Shown: positions 1-10,946 of the stretch, one piece after another
How positions within the stretch are numbered: position 1 is the stretch's first letter
Layout: each line of letters starts with the position of its first letter
Origin: Gymnogyps californianus
Taxonomy: Eukaryota; Chordata; Aves; Accipitriformes; Cathartidae
Direction of reading: 5' to 3'
NCBI RefSeq assembly: GCF_018139145.2
Contig: NC_059500.1
Span: 19,530,101 to 19,594,100, forward strand
DNA length: 64,000 nt
Made by a program: the position numbers and the translations under genes
Notes under the pieces: model-generated
Told to the model about the DNA's origin: nothing
Seen by the model: the letters and a program-made list of their open reading frames with translations, nothing else
Databases searched by the model: none

Positions 1-2193
1 TACCTCTAGATGACTGGTTTTTAAATTTACAAGTAGATAATTTTAAATGGACATTAGTATTCCTCCTGTAACAGAGATTTGAGAACTATTATTCTCTACA
101 TTAAGCAGAAACACTTTGTCATTTCAGAGTCACACTGTCACAAGATGTTTAGTGGGAAGACTGAACAAATTCTTTTTGAGAACGAGCCATAACTGAAGAT
201 AACATGAGGTTAAATACATATTCATAGAACAGTTTACAGGAAGAAGCAGAAGCTCGTTACCATTTCAAGAGCAGCCATCATGCCCAAATAGGGTGAGCGG
301 CCGGCAGGAAGTAGTACTCCACAGCTTAGGTAAGTGGGATGAAAGCAGCAGTGGAAATAAGTAGAACAACAGGATGTTTTCCACACTTGACTAGTTTAAT
401 GTCCTTTAACGAAAAATGGCTCGGAAGAATGAACAGTGCATTGTTTCATTTTGTCTTCCCTCAGAGGTAAAATCTCTTTTTTTATACGGAAAATTACTAA
501 ATAAGGAGTGAGCTTATAGAAATTAATGGTTAAAGTTACTTTGTTGTCCCTGTGTGCGAGAAGTATAACAACATGTCACAGTGGAGAGGAAAGGATGCTG
601 CTGCAGTGCACTCAGTAGAAATTGCACCTCTGTGCATGGTACCTTGGTTAAAGCACTGCTGTTCTCACTAGCATGAGTTGGCAAGTGGATAAGTGGCAAA
701 GCCAGATCAGGTTCCACTTCTAATTCAAAGGTTAAGACATTAGAAGTTGGAGTAAATCCCACTACCTGCCTTTCTTACAGTTTGGCTGCGAATTGCCTCC
801 AGGGCAGCAACTGTATATTCCACTCCAAATGCACACAGCATCCAGTACAGCGACTATGCTACCCTGGCCTCTGTTGTCAGTAGATCACTACAAACAGTAG
901 CGTTATAAAAATAAGTTACGTAATGGAACAGCATGTATTCTTGCTGTGTGTTCTAGTGAGGTTTCTGTCCAGTCTTTCCCTCCATTTATACATGTATGTA
1001 CATATGTCATTTACAGAGGGGAGTTGTTTGATCTGGTTTTGATCTGCGTGTCGGTGAGTCTTAAAGCCCGTAGAAAGAGTTAGCTGGTGTGAAATAACTG
1101 AAACAGTTGCCGTATAAGCTAGAGTACAATGAAGTAAGCATATCAATTTTGCATGACTGTAGGGTATTTCATATTAAGAGCAAATAGCCTTGTAGTAGTT
1201 CAAAGGGAATAAAACCATAAATTAATCAAATACAGCCAATGAAATATCTCTTTTTCAACAGATCAGTTGACCTCTTATTTGTTTTGATCCTGTCATTAAA
1301 GTTAAGCAGACAATGTACGAGCTTTTGTACAGCGCTTGAATCACGTATGCTATTTCAGTTTTAAAATAACAGCTATTAATTTCCAACTCCAAAGGTTTCT
1401 CCTTCAAGGCTAATTGAAACAAACAAGTTATTTTTCTGGGCCTCGTTCCAGAATGCTCAAGTGCATATATTCTGGCTGAATGCTTGGAGTCCAGTTTTCT
1501 TTATGCTTGAATCTTGAAGGAAATATGAAACTGTGGGGTGGAAAGGATAGTTTTATTATGAGAAATCTAGGATGGTTTGCAATAAGGAGATGTCTTTCAA
1601 GTTGTGTTACAGTAAAAACAACTCTTCAGTTAGTCATATGACTCAGTAGCCTGAATATTGATTTCTTTTTGTTAGGTTGCTGTTTTCTTTTGGGAATGAA
1701 GAAGTAGAATCACTCTCTTTTAATATTAGATGTAATGGTTATTCATGAGAGCCCTAAATGGAGTATTATTTAGAAAAGCAAGAAGGAAGTGCTTCCTAAC
1801 AGCCAAATAGACACTCCTTGCCTTAGGGTGGGTGACGTCTTAGTCACACAGATATTAATGGCAGAGCTTGCTTGTACTTTACTGGAGCTCAGATGTCATC
1901 CTTGGAATAACACTTTCCTTTTGCAGTAAGTTGTGTGGAGTACTATTCAGTGTGCTAAAAAAAACCCAACAAACATGAGGAACTGTGTCTTAATAAACAT
2001 ACTTTATCTTCAGTCTGTGCATCCTGACATACATATTTCTTACAGACTACATAATGTCAGTCATTGTAATTGTTAAAAATACTTGATGTTAAAATGCCTC
2101 AAGTTGTGAGGAATTTTCTGTGCAATTCATGGGGATAGAAGATAGAGTAGGTGAACCATACACTATTACCTGCCTCCACATGACTTCTTCGAA

Positions 2194-2842
2194 ATCATAG
2201 AATCATAGAATAGTTTGGGTTGGAAATGACCTTTAAAAGTCATCTAGTCCAACCCCTCCCTGCAGTGAGCAGGGACATCTTCAACTAGATCAGGTTGATC
2301 AGAGCCCCATCCAGCCTGACCTTGAATGTTTCCAGGGGTGGGGCATCTACCACCTCTCTGGGTGACCTGTTCCAGTGTTTCACCACCCTTATCATAAAGC
2401 ATTTCTTCCTTATAGCTAGTCTAAATCTACCCTCTTTTAGTTTAAAACCATTACTCCTTGTCTTATCGCTACAGGCCCTACTAAAAAGTCTGTCTCCATC
2501 TTTCTTATAAGCCCCCTTTAAGTATTGAAAGACCACAATAAGGTCACCCTGGAGTCTTCTCTTCTCCAGGCTAACAACCCCAACTCTCTCAGCCTTTCTT
2601 CACAGGGGAGGTGTTCCATCCCTCTGTCATTTTTGTGGCCCTCCTCTGGACCCACTCCAACAGGGCCATGTCTTTCCTGTACTGAGGACTCCAGAGCTGG
2701 ATGCAGTACTCCAGGTGGGGTCTCACCAGCGCGGATTAGAGGAGGAGAATCACCTCCCTTGACCTGCTGGCCGTGCTTCTTTTGATGTAGCCCAGGATAT
2801 GGTTGGCTTTCTGGGCTGCGAGCACACATTGCTGGCTCATCT
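2194..2842 (-). mobile_element. CR1 LINE fragment, 5'-truncated
   Basis: On the + strand the copy begins atcatagaatcatagaatag, the reverse complement of the CR1 3' tail. It continues through the diagnostic segments gacctttaaaagtcatctag, agggacatcttcaactagat, gggcatctaccacctctctg and cctgttccagtgtttcacca, and ends near ggttggctttctgggctgc and gctggctcat. It therefore covers the 3' UTR and the end of the pol region. ORFs on either strand here are not functional. Confidence 0.92.
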
Positions 2843-4005
2843 CCCTTAAGGCTCCAGAGGATTGCTTTATATCCAGGCAATATGGATGAATATGTGATCT
2901 TGAGGTCCTGGTAGATGACTAGGACAGGTTTGATTATGTTTGGCCAGAAACAAATACATTTGTTCTTATCTAAAACCAGTGCTGAATGCGCATTGACTTC
3001 AGAACTGGGCTCAGTATTTGTGCCTCTTCAGGGCTGCAGGTGGATTGTTTCTGCATGTCTGGAATGCAGAGTTTTTCTGAAGTTGAATTTTAAAAATAGC
3101 GTCTTTTGGTCTTGGAAAATTGTTGTGCTTTGCTGCATTCATTCTTCCTGTCCTATCAGTGTAGCTTGTGCACTGATGGTACTTGCATGGTGATTAAAAC
3201 CGGTGCTTTTATTTTGGCTTGCTTTAGAGGTATCATACTAGTATGAATTGCTGCTGTGAACTTTTAAACTCAGGAAAACTCCTGAATAAATGTGATAAGG
3301 GATAAGGTAATCCTGGTCTCAGAATTCATTCCTTCATTGAAATAAATCACGTCATTTTTCAGCCTCACTGTTAACTTTTTTTTTTTTACAGTAAATTGTT
3401 ATTTAAAATTCATCTTTACTCTCTAAAATCTCCCCCTGCTCCTACTGAGCCTTCCCTTTATATTTTTATATTTTAAATTTGACTGGACAGATAATTTCCT
3501 TTGCATGATATATTTTTCTTGGCTTACATAGAAGGAAAAAAAGTAAATAAAACAAACTAGTACAAGAGAGGTGCTCAATCAGTAATAGACAATCCAGACA
3601 GTGAGCATGACAGGTAATAGAAAAGATGTTATTTCACGTAATTAGAAAAAACACTTTGGGAGCCCTAGAAGGTAACAAAAATTGGTTGCACAATGCACTT
3701 CTGACTGTGTTATAATATCACAAACCCTTATATGACTTAAAAGTGTCAACGTAGTCTCACTATGTCAGGTTGTCATTTTTTTTGAATGCATGAAGCTAAA
3801 GTGGTATGCTTGAAAAGCAAATGAACCTCCATTTGAGCTGCAGTGTCGCTCTTTACATTCTCAAAGTCATGTGCTTGAATATTTATGGATTATATCCAAG
3901 TAGTTCCCCCCTTAGAGATAATGAAGAGAATGTAAATATGAATGAGAAGCTGAGGTCTTCTAAGAGTGCATGTATGTATAGTGTTAAATTTAAAGTATTG
4001 CTCAC

Positions 4006-4072
4006 GACTAGATGATCGTTGTAGGTCCCCTTCAACTGAAATATTCTATTCTATTCTATTCTATTCTATTCT
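4006..4072 (+). mobile_element. Short CR1 3' tail with (ATTCT)6
   Basis: gactagatgatcgttgtagg and gtccccttcaactgaa match the last ~40 nt of CR1 in + orientation. They are followed at 4043-4072 by six perfect ATTCT pentamers, evidently grown from the ATTCTATG-type CR1 tail. This is the only CR1 piece in the window in the sense orientation. Confidence 0.7.
4043..4072 (+). repeat. (ATTCT)6 pentanucleotide microsatellite
   Basis: Six uninterrupted ATTCT units sit at the end of a short CR1 tail. Confidence 0.95.
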
Positions 4073-7000
4073 AAAAAGATGAAACTGCAAGCTTTCTATG
4101 TCTTTGATGCTTTCTCCTTGTGTTCTGCATTTATAACCTATGGAGGCACCATCTGTATTTGGTCAATAAAGATTTTCAGTTGTCCTGGGGATCTCCTACA
4201 AAGCTTCAAGTATGACCTCTTCCAGAGTCCATTGCAGTGTATTCGCATCATGTTTATTATTTAATTGGATTACTCTTGTACCATGGAGCTCTGTTAATAG
4301 ACAAGGACACAGGCTATGCGAAGTCGGACAAATGTAGAGTGACTATACAATACCTGTCTCAAAGAACATGTAGTCTTCAATATGAGACAACACACAGCTA
4401 GGCACCGGGGAGCATAAGAAGCAGTAAGAGGTGTGATAGCTGGAGAGGCAGTGGTGTTAGCCCAGACTAGCTTTGCTAGGACCCAGTGGCCAAGCTTTGT
4501 TGCCTTCGTTCAATAGTCCAGCTCTCATATCCCCTAATTATGGCAGTGCTCCTGAACATACTATAGTGCTTTCTTTATACTGTGTAGTAAATAGGGTTAC
4601 AAGGCCAAATTAATTTTTGGTAGAACTTCACTGTTACAGTGGAATATGAGGATGGAGGAACTGAATTCAAAGTTCTAGATACTTCCTACTGCTGACAGAT
4701 GAGGTACCTTCCTGAACTGTGGATTTTAATCGGGTGCATTTTTCACTGGACTTTTCACTGCATGCTAAATAGATTTAACATAACGTAACATTACACTGTT
4801 CTATTTGTTTGAAAGTGAAGAAACTTGGTTTTATGCTCTTGATATTTCTTAATGTTAGGGAATAAAATTCAGACATTTACCAGATTTCAAACAGTACTTG
4901 AAACACTGTGTGCTTAAATTAAAGATATAAAGTTTTTGCTTTCTGCCCATGAATCTTGTTCATCTTGAGCTACTATAGTCTCTGATGCTTAGGAAAGGGC
5001 AATATGTTTATTTTGTTATCTTAGACATATAATTGTAAAATGTAACCTTATACACTAATTAAAAAGCAATCGTCATGGCATTCTGGCACTTAAAGCCTAA
5101 ATCTTTAATATTAACTATGCTTAGGGAAACAGCCTTTTGCCAACCACTATAGAAGTATTTACATATGATTTACTTTATATTTGATTGAACGTTTAAGTAA
5201 ATCCCCAAATATTTTGATATAGTAGTTCTGAGATGTGGAAAATAAAACCCCATGTGGCATTTAGCAGGATTTCTTAGAGTTATGACTGAAGTAGACATTT
5301 AATTGACAGCAGATCTTTTTATTGTTATTTGTTCTTGTTATTTATGTATCCATAAATAATTAAAATGATGCATTCTCAATTAGTTGTTTTGTTTTGGCTC
5401 AATAAAGGATATTTCCCCTGTGCTCCCTCTTGAATTTAGTCTTTCATATACAGCATTGAGACTGTTTTTGGCTGAGGTACTGGATCAGATTCCTTTCGAA
5501 GCTACCGAATTCACTACAACCTTGTTGCGAAGGGATCACTACAAATCAGTTATGCTTTTTTAGTCCACAGTTTTGCATTGAGCAAACAGAACAAGAAACT
5601 GAACCTGATGCTTGCTCGCTTTCTGCCTGCCATACCAGTCTTTTCGTTCACTCAGTTAACTGACAGACAGCAAATGCTCACCTGTTATGGCCTTGTTCTT
5701 GCCTGATGTGCGTTAGTATGGCTAAGGCGATCGCCATTGGCTTCACAATATGAAGTCAGCGGCAGGACTGGCTTTTAAAGCATTCCTGCCATTCCCACAT
5801 TGAGGAGTCTTCATCCTTAAAAGGCACACCAGCCCTTAGGGATTGTTGTTGGTGTGACTGTTTTTTGAGACTGTGTGGTGAGACAAATACAAGGCTTGAT
5901 CTACCTTAAAAAGGAAGTCTGTGAACAATGTAAGCATTTCACCTGTAGGTAATGCACGCCTTCAGTCTAGAGTGGAGTTTTAGTGTTTGCAGAAATTGGA
6001 TTTATTCCCTTGAAGTATCTTATACTTCATTGCTTTTTAAGTTATTATTATTTTACTGGGAACTGCTTTCTTTGCCCCTTTTTTTCCTCATTCACCTAAT
6101 GTTATTGAATGTTTTTCAGTAACAGGATTTGAGTTCAGACAATTAGTTTTAGCTGAGAACAACAACAGCAGAGGAAATCATGTTTTGGAAAAACAGTAAG
6201 AATTGTTGCTGTTGTTTGAAAAGGAGAAGGATGTTGTTGGGTTTTTTTGCTTTATTTTACAACCTAGTCACTGTTTAGTGTCTGTTGCAATGCAATGTAT
6301 GCAATATGTTATTATACCGATACTACTATTACCATATTTCTGTGTGGTAATTTTTAGCTGGATGATTTCTTCTGGTGGAACCGTTTCATGAAACTATAAA
6401 AAACACTTTTTCTTGAGTACATATGGGTGATAGTTATGCGTTTTTCTTCTTTTAGCTCTGAATTCTGAGAGCAGACAGGATTTCTTTTACCTGTATAAAA
6501 TGTATATGTGTGTACGTGTCTCTCTGCAAGCCAAATTGCCAGATAAGAAATGCCCTTTTTTGGATTAAAATTTTGTGGAATATTTAATAAGTAGCTTCCA
6601 AAATACAGTTAGGAAAATTGATCAGTTAAATGTCAGACGTTTTTGCTGGCAGGCTAGAGAAAGTCATCTGTATTGCTTTGGTGTTGGTGCTGGAAATACG
6701 TTATTCATCTCATGTCATCGGTTGCTGGCAGTTGCAATTTTGGTTGTAATTATTTTTACCTTGAATTTGAGCAGTTATGCTTATGATCTGCTTGTGAATA
6801 CTATTCATATTGTTTATACTTCTGGTGATATGCTGGATTCAGCCATTGCAAAGGTCTCAAAATAGTCACAATTCTGAGTACTATCCTTACCATATGGTTT
6901 GCATTATACATGGTGTAGTTCTACTATGTTAAATTGTATCAAAAAAGTGCACTTCTTGAATAAGACTCCACGTATACTCATGGGAAATCTTATTTGGTCA

Positions 7001-7909
7001 TAGTATTTGTCCTGAGTTGCTGTCCAGTTTTACCTCATCAAGAAAAAAACTGAAATCTTACAGCGAACAGAATGCATGAGTCTTTTGCCCTTTCTTTACA
7101 TATAACTGAATACTATCTTCAGAAAGATAAGTTTTCCATAGAGAAAATGTGTTTGTTTTGGTTACCAACTTCTGTTCAGCCTTTTTGTGTTTCATAGTCT
7201 TTATGTTTTGAGAAGACAGAATAACATTTTGGGGAAGTAATGTTGCAAGACTGGACTGGCATGATGAGTTTTGTACATCTCTAGGTGAAATGCAGTCCTT
7301 TCGTCAGCAGGAAATTTGATGCAGCATTTTTTTGCCTCAATGGCTTCTTGCAATTTAGAACTAAAAAATAAGTTTTAAAGGTTGAGATCTTCTTGTTCTA
7401 AAATCTTGAGATGTGTGGTAACCAGGAACAGTAGTTCTTTTATTAAAGCTATGGAGTTTTTTTACCTGAATGAATCAGTTTTAATTGCAAAATAAAAACT
7501 TAGGGTCACTTCTTGATTCTGGGTTATTATGTGGCATGTTTAGAGTAGCTTTATTTATCTGTTCCATTGATTTTTAAACGTACTGGGTGGGGGTTTTTTA
7601 AATCCACTTAATTCCAGTGAAAAACTGAAACTCAGTGAAGCGTTAGTTTGTTTTTAGGCTATTTGTATGTGATGTGGTCCGTATATGTCTTTAAATTTTA
7701 AACTTTTATATTTTAATTCTCATTCTTACTTTGTACATGTATCACCTTATGAAATGGTAGATTCTACAATCCTGTAATTTGTGTAGGACAGTACATATAC
7801 AGTGGGCATTTATCTTGCTTCTAAAACTGACTTAATAATTTGGTTTGAGCTGGTATCAATAGTCACAATGATGAATTGACAGCTAGTCTTTGCCTCTGTG
7901 GAGGGACAC

Positions 7910-8947
7910 TGTGATGGGTTGACCTTGGCTGGCTGTCAGATGCCCACCCAGCCGCTCTCTCATTCCCTGTCCTGAACAGGACAAGGGGAGAAAATAAGAT
8001 TAAAAAGTTCATGGGCTGAGATCAAGACAGGGAGATTGCTCACCAGTTACCATTGCAGGCAAAACAGACTCAACTTGGGGAAAATTAATTTAATTTATTG
8101 CCAATTAAAAATAGAGTAGGATAGTGGGAAACAAACACAACAACTAAAACACTTCCCCCCCACCCCTCCCTTCCCAGGTTCAACTTCATTCCTTTGTTCC
8201 CAACTCCTCTACGTCCTCCTCCCCGAGCAGCGCAGCGGGATGGGGAATGGGGGTTGTGTTCAGTTCATCACACGTTGTCTCTGCCGCTCCTTCCTCCTCA
8301 TGCTCTTGTTCTGCTCCAGCATGGGTCCTTTCCATGGTGTGGAGTCCTTCAGGAACAGACTGCTCCAGCGTGGGTCCCCCACAGGGTCACAAGTCCTGCC
8401 AGCAAACCTGCTCCAGCATGGGCTTCTCTCCATGGGGTCACAGGTCCTGCCAGGAGCCTGCTCCAGCGCGGGCTTCCCACGGGGTCACAGCCTCCTTTGG
8501 GCATCCACCTGCTCCGGCGTGGGGTCCTCCACAGGCTGCAAGTGGATATCTGCTCCACTGTGGACCTCCATGGGCTGCAGGGGGACAGCCTGCCTCACCA
8601 TGGTCTTCACCACGGGCTGCAGGGGAATCCCTGCTCCAGTGCCTGGAGCACCTCCTCCCCCTCCTTCTTCCCTGACCTTGGTGTCTGCAGAGCTGTTTCT
8701 CTCACACATTCTCACTCCTCTCCTCTGGCTGCTGTTGTGCAGCAGTTTTTTTCCCCCTTCTTAAATACGTTATCCCAGAGGTGCTACCACCATCACTGAT
8801 GGGCTCAGCTTTGGCCACCGGCGGGTCCGTCTTGGAGCTGACTGGCACGGGCTGTATCGGACATGGGGGCAGCCCCTGGTGTATTCTCACAGAAGCCACC
8901 CCTGTAACACCCCAGCTACCAAAACCTTGCCATGCAAACCCAATACA
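7910..8947 (+). mobile_element. Solo LTR, avian ERVL-like (copy A)
   Basis: The element runs from TGTGATGGGTTGACCTTGGC to AACCCAATACA, about 1038 bp. It shares its order with copies B and C: ggctggctg near the start, a gaaaattaatttaatttatt segment, a C-run with acccctcccttcccagg, tgttgtctctgccgctcctt, then tandem ~49-bp units each with a ctgctccagcrtggg core starting near 8311, 8360, 8408, 8458, 8509 and 8550. It lacks internal retroviral genes and a partner LTR, so it is a solo LTR. I see no clear target-site duplication. The ORFs across it are incidental. Confidence 0.85.
8311..8590 (+). repeat. ~49-bp diverged tandem units inside LTR copy A
   Basis: Successive ctgctccagcrtggg-type cores begin at about 8311, 8360, 8408, 8458, 8509 and 8550 (spacing 49, 48, 50, 51 and 41). 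Unit bodies vary, but several share a ggggtcacaagtcctgccag-like segment. Confidence 0.8.
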
Positions 8948-10843
8948 GTGACAGTGCACTTTGCCATAAGTAAGCTGTAATGTCACCCAAATGCAACACA
9001 TTGAAGTATAAACTTTAAAAAAATATACTGAAATTCTGTGTTTCTGTTAAGAAAGCAAAATCTCTAATGTGGAAAAGAATCTGTAGACTTGAATGTGTCA
9101 CGCCTTTTCACAACAGCTAATTCCTTTCATTGCAAGGATTTTGTCTGATTTTAGTGGTTCCCTATAAGAATAAACTCAGCATTTGGGAATTGTGCAAATG
9201 AAAAGCTTCCAATTAGTTTCACATTATAGCCACTTCTGTTTCCTCATATCAAGTTGGACTGAGGGCTTTATACTGTTTTTACCTTTTTGTAGCCATCTCC
9301 TTTCCCACTGCTTCACTCAAATCTCACAGCCACAGTGAGAGCCAATAATAGGTAGCTGAGGTTGTTCTTACATGCTGCCTTCATCCCCAGTTTCTCCTCC
9401 CCAGGAGTTCTTTCCTTCTCATATTAGAAGGAGCAGAAATATCCTAATACATTAAAGAAAACCGGTGCTTTTTTTTTTTCTCTTTTTCATTTAAAGATAG
9501 AATTATGCTGAATAGTTCTTTACCTTCAGTAACTTGGTGAGAAATAAAAATTTGCTTTTCCAGCTCTTTCAACTTAAAACTGTAGATTTGCCTCGTGGTT
9601 CTTCTAGTAACTTTTCAAGAACAGGTGTCTTAAGATCAGCTTTGTGCTTGAGTGGGGTGTTACGAAGAAGATTAATGACTGTTTGTTTTGCCAGTAAGTA
9701 TAACACCTGCAGAAAAGCATTTTCTTCAAACCCCTTATCCTAGGACATTCTTAACTGCATATGAATGTTTCACGCAGTGATTTTATTTAGACCTACACAG
9801 CTGACTTCATTATTCATAAACATATTTCTTGGCAGTTGTCATATAAATAAACTGGGCTTGTATTATTTCCTTCAGGCATTTCCTTTTGTTATGTACAAGT
9901 ACTAGAAGGATTTAATTTGCTTCCATAATAATACTTAACACTTATGTAGTGCCTCACATTATTTAAAAATGCATTAAGCTTTTCTTTTTCAGCTTTCTTT
10001 AAAATAACTTCCTTTTCCACTTCTACTTCTGTTATACTTGTCTGTAGTGATAATGCACACCTTCATTCTAGTTAGGATTAAGAAAGTAATGAGGCTTTTA
10101 TTGTCTTTGATCTTCTGATTGTTTAAGCTCCAATTTATTCAGAATTACATATTGATTTTTCCAGCCAAATTTCTCGCTTTGCCAGAGGGTTTTCTCTTCT
10201 TTTTCGCTTGCTCTAAGGAAATGATTAAGGGCCCTCATAATCAGTGGACATTGATGTAATTCTGGTTTTGCCTTGGTTACTGTTTTGAGGGAAGTGCATT
10301 TGCAGGCTGAGGAGGGATGAATCATCCATCTGTAAAGCACTGACTGCATTGTGTGTTAGTCTGCTTGTTAAGTGGAGATAAGATGTGATAGGATTTTGTT
10401 TTCTGTGCACAGCATGATTCTCAGTTCTTTTCTGCCTTCTTGAGCAGAGGAAAACTATAGTAACAGAAGTTGCTGTGTTCAGGCCAGTCAAGCAATAGCA
10501 TCCTTAAGAGAAGATATGTCATTAACGCAGCTATGGTTGCCGGGTCATGAGGGTGCTCAACAGCTTAGGTCTTTATACCTATATTGAACTTCTGGAAGGA
10601 CTGAGTGATGCTGAATCAAGTATTTTTGACTTCCAGTTCAAGTACCACTTAGCTATTCTCCCTAAAAATTGAAATGGCTTCATGATATGCAGAGTAGAGA
10701 TAGCAAGTCATATTTAGCTTTTAGGATTAAGTTATGAAAGACTTTACAAGTTAAATGTTTTCAGTAATCTAGCAACTATATTAAAGCATTTCTGTGTGGT
10801 TTTGACTCTTTAGTAGACAATCCATTTCTCTTTTCTTAATTAG

Positions 10844-10889
10844 GTCTTTACTACTGTGCTGACTCACCCAAAATGTCCATAGAAGAATA
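10844..10889 (+). other. SNCAIP: 5' UTR part of SNCAIP exon 2
   Basis: A pyrimidine-rich stretch ending ttttcttaattag (AG at 10842-10843) is a plausible 3' splice site, putting 46 nt of 5' UTR ahead of the ATG at 10890. This leader contains an upstream ATG at 10873 whose 5-codon reading frame ends in TAA at 10888-10890, overlapping the main start. The acceptor was chosen from sequence alone; a transcript could confirm it. Confidence 0.6.
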
Positions 10890-10890
10890 A
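10873..10890 (+). promoter_or_regulatory. Upstream ORF overlapping the SNCAIP start codon
   Basis: ATG at 10873-10875 opens a 5-codon frame (MSIEE) ending in TAA at 10888-10890. The last A of that stop is the first base of the SNCAIP ATG, giving a TAATG overlap. The uORF start has A at -3 but T at +4; the main start has A at -3 and G at +4. Such overlaps can permit leaky scanning or termination-reinitiation; an effect here is inference. Confidence 0.6.
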
Positions 10891-10946
10891 TGGAAGCCCC
10901 TGAATACCTTGATTTGGATGAAATAGATTTTAGTGATGATATATCG
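10890..10946 (+). CDS. SNCAIP: SNCAIP exon 2, N-terminal 19 residues
   Basis: It encodes residues 1-19, [19 protein letters not shown], the acidic N-terminus I recognise as that of synphilin-1. The start has A at -3 and G at +4, a good Kozak context. The donor is gtaagt at 10947 and the exon ends in phase 0. It is too short to stand out as an ORF and was found by following the protein family. Confidence 0.93.

Larger units (their letters stand above)
1..10843. other. Sequence 5' of SNCAIP exon 2 (probably intron 1)
   Basis: No exon with supportable coding content is visible. It holds CR1 at 2194-2842, a CR1 tail with an ATTCT repeat at 4006-4072 and an LTR at 7910-8947. The remainder is AT-rich sequence with no CpG-island-like segment, so I do not place the promoter here. 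A slightly more GC- and CpG-containing patch lies near 5480-5830 and includes the palindrome GGCGATCGCC at 5726-5735, without a recognised function. Confidence 0.6.

Noticed and set aside
8194..8799. 201-codon ORF and overlapping frames within 8194-9001
   Set aside because: They lie wholly within LTR copy A, open in several frames at once through the GC-rich tandem units.
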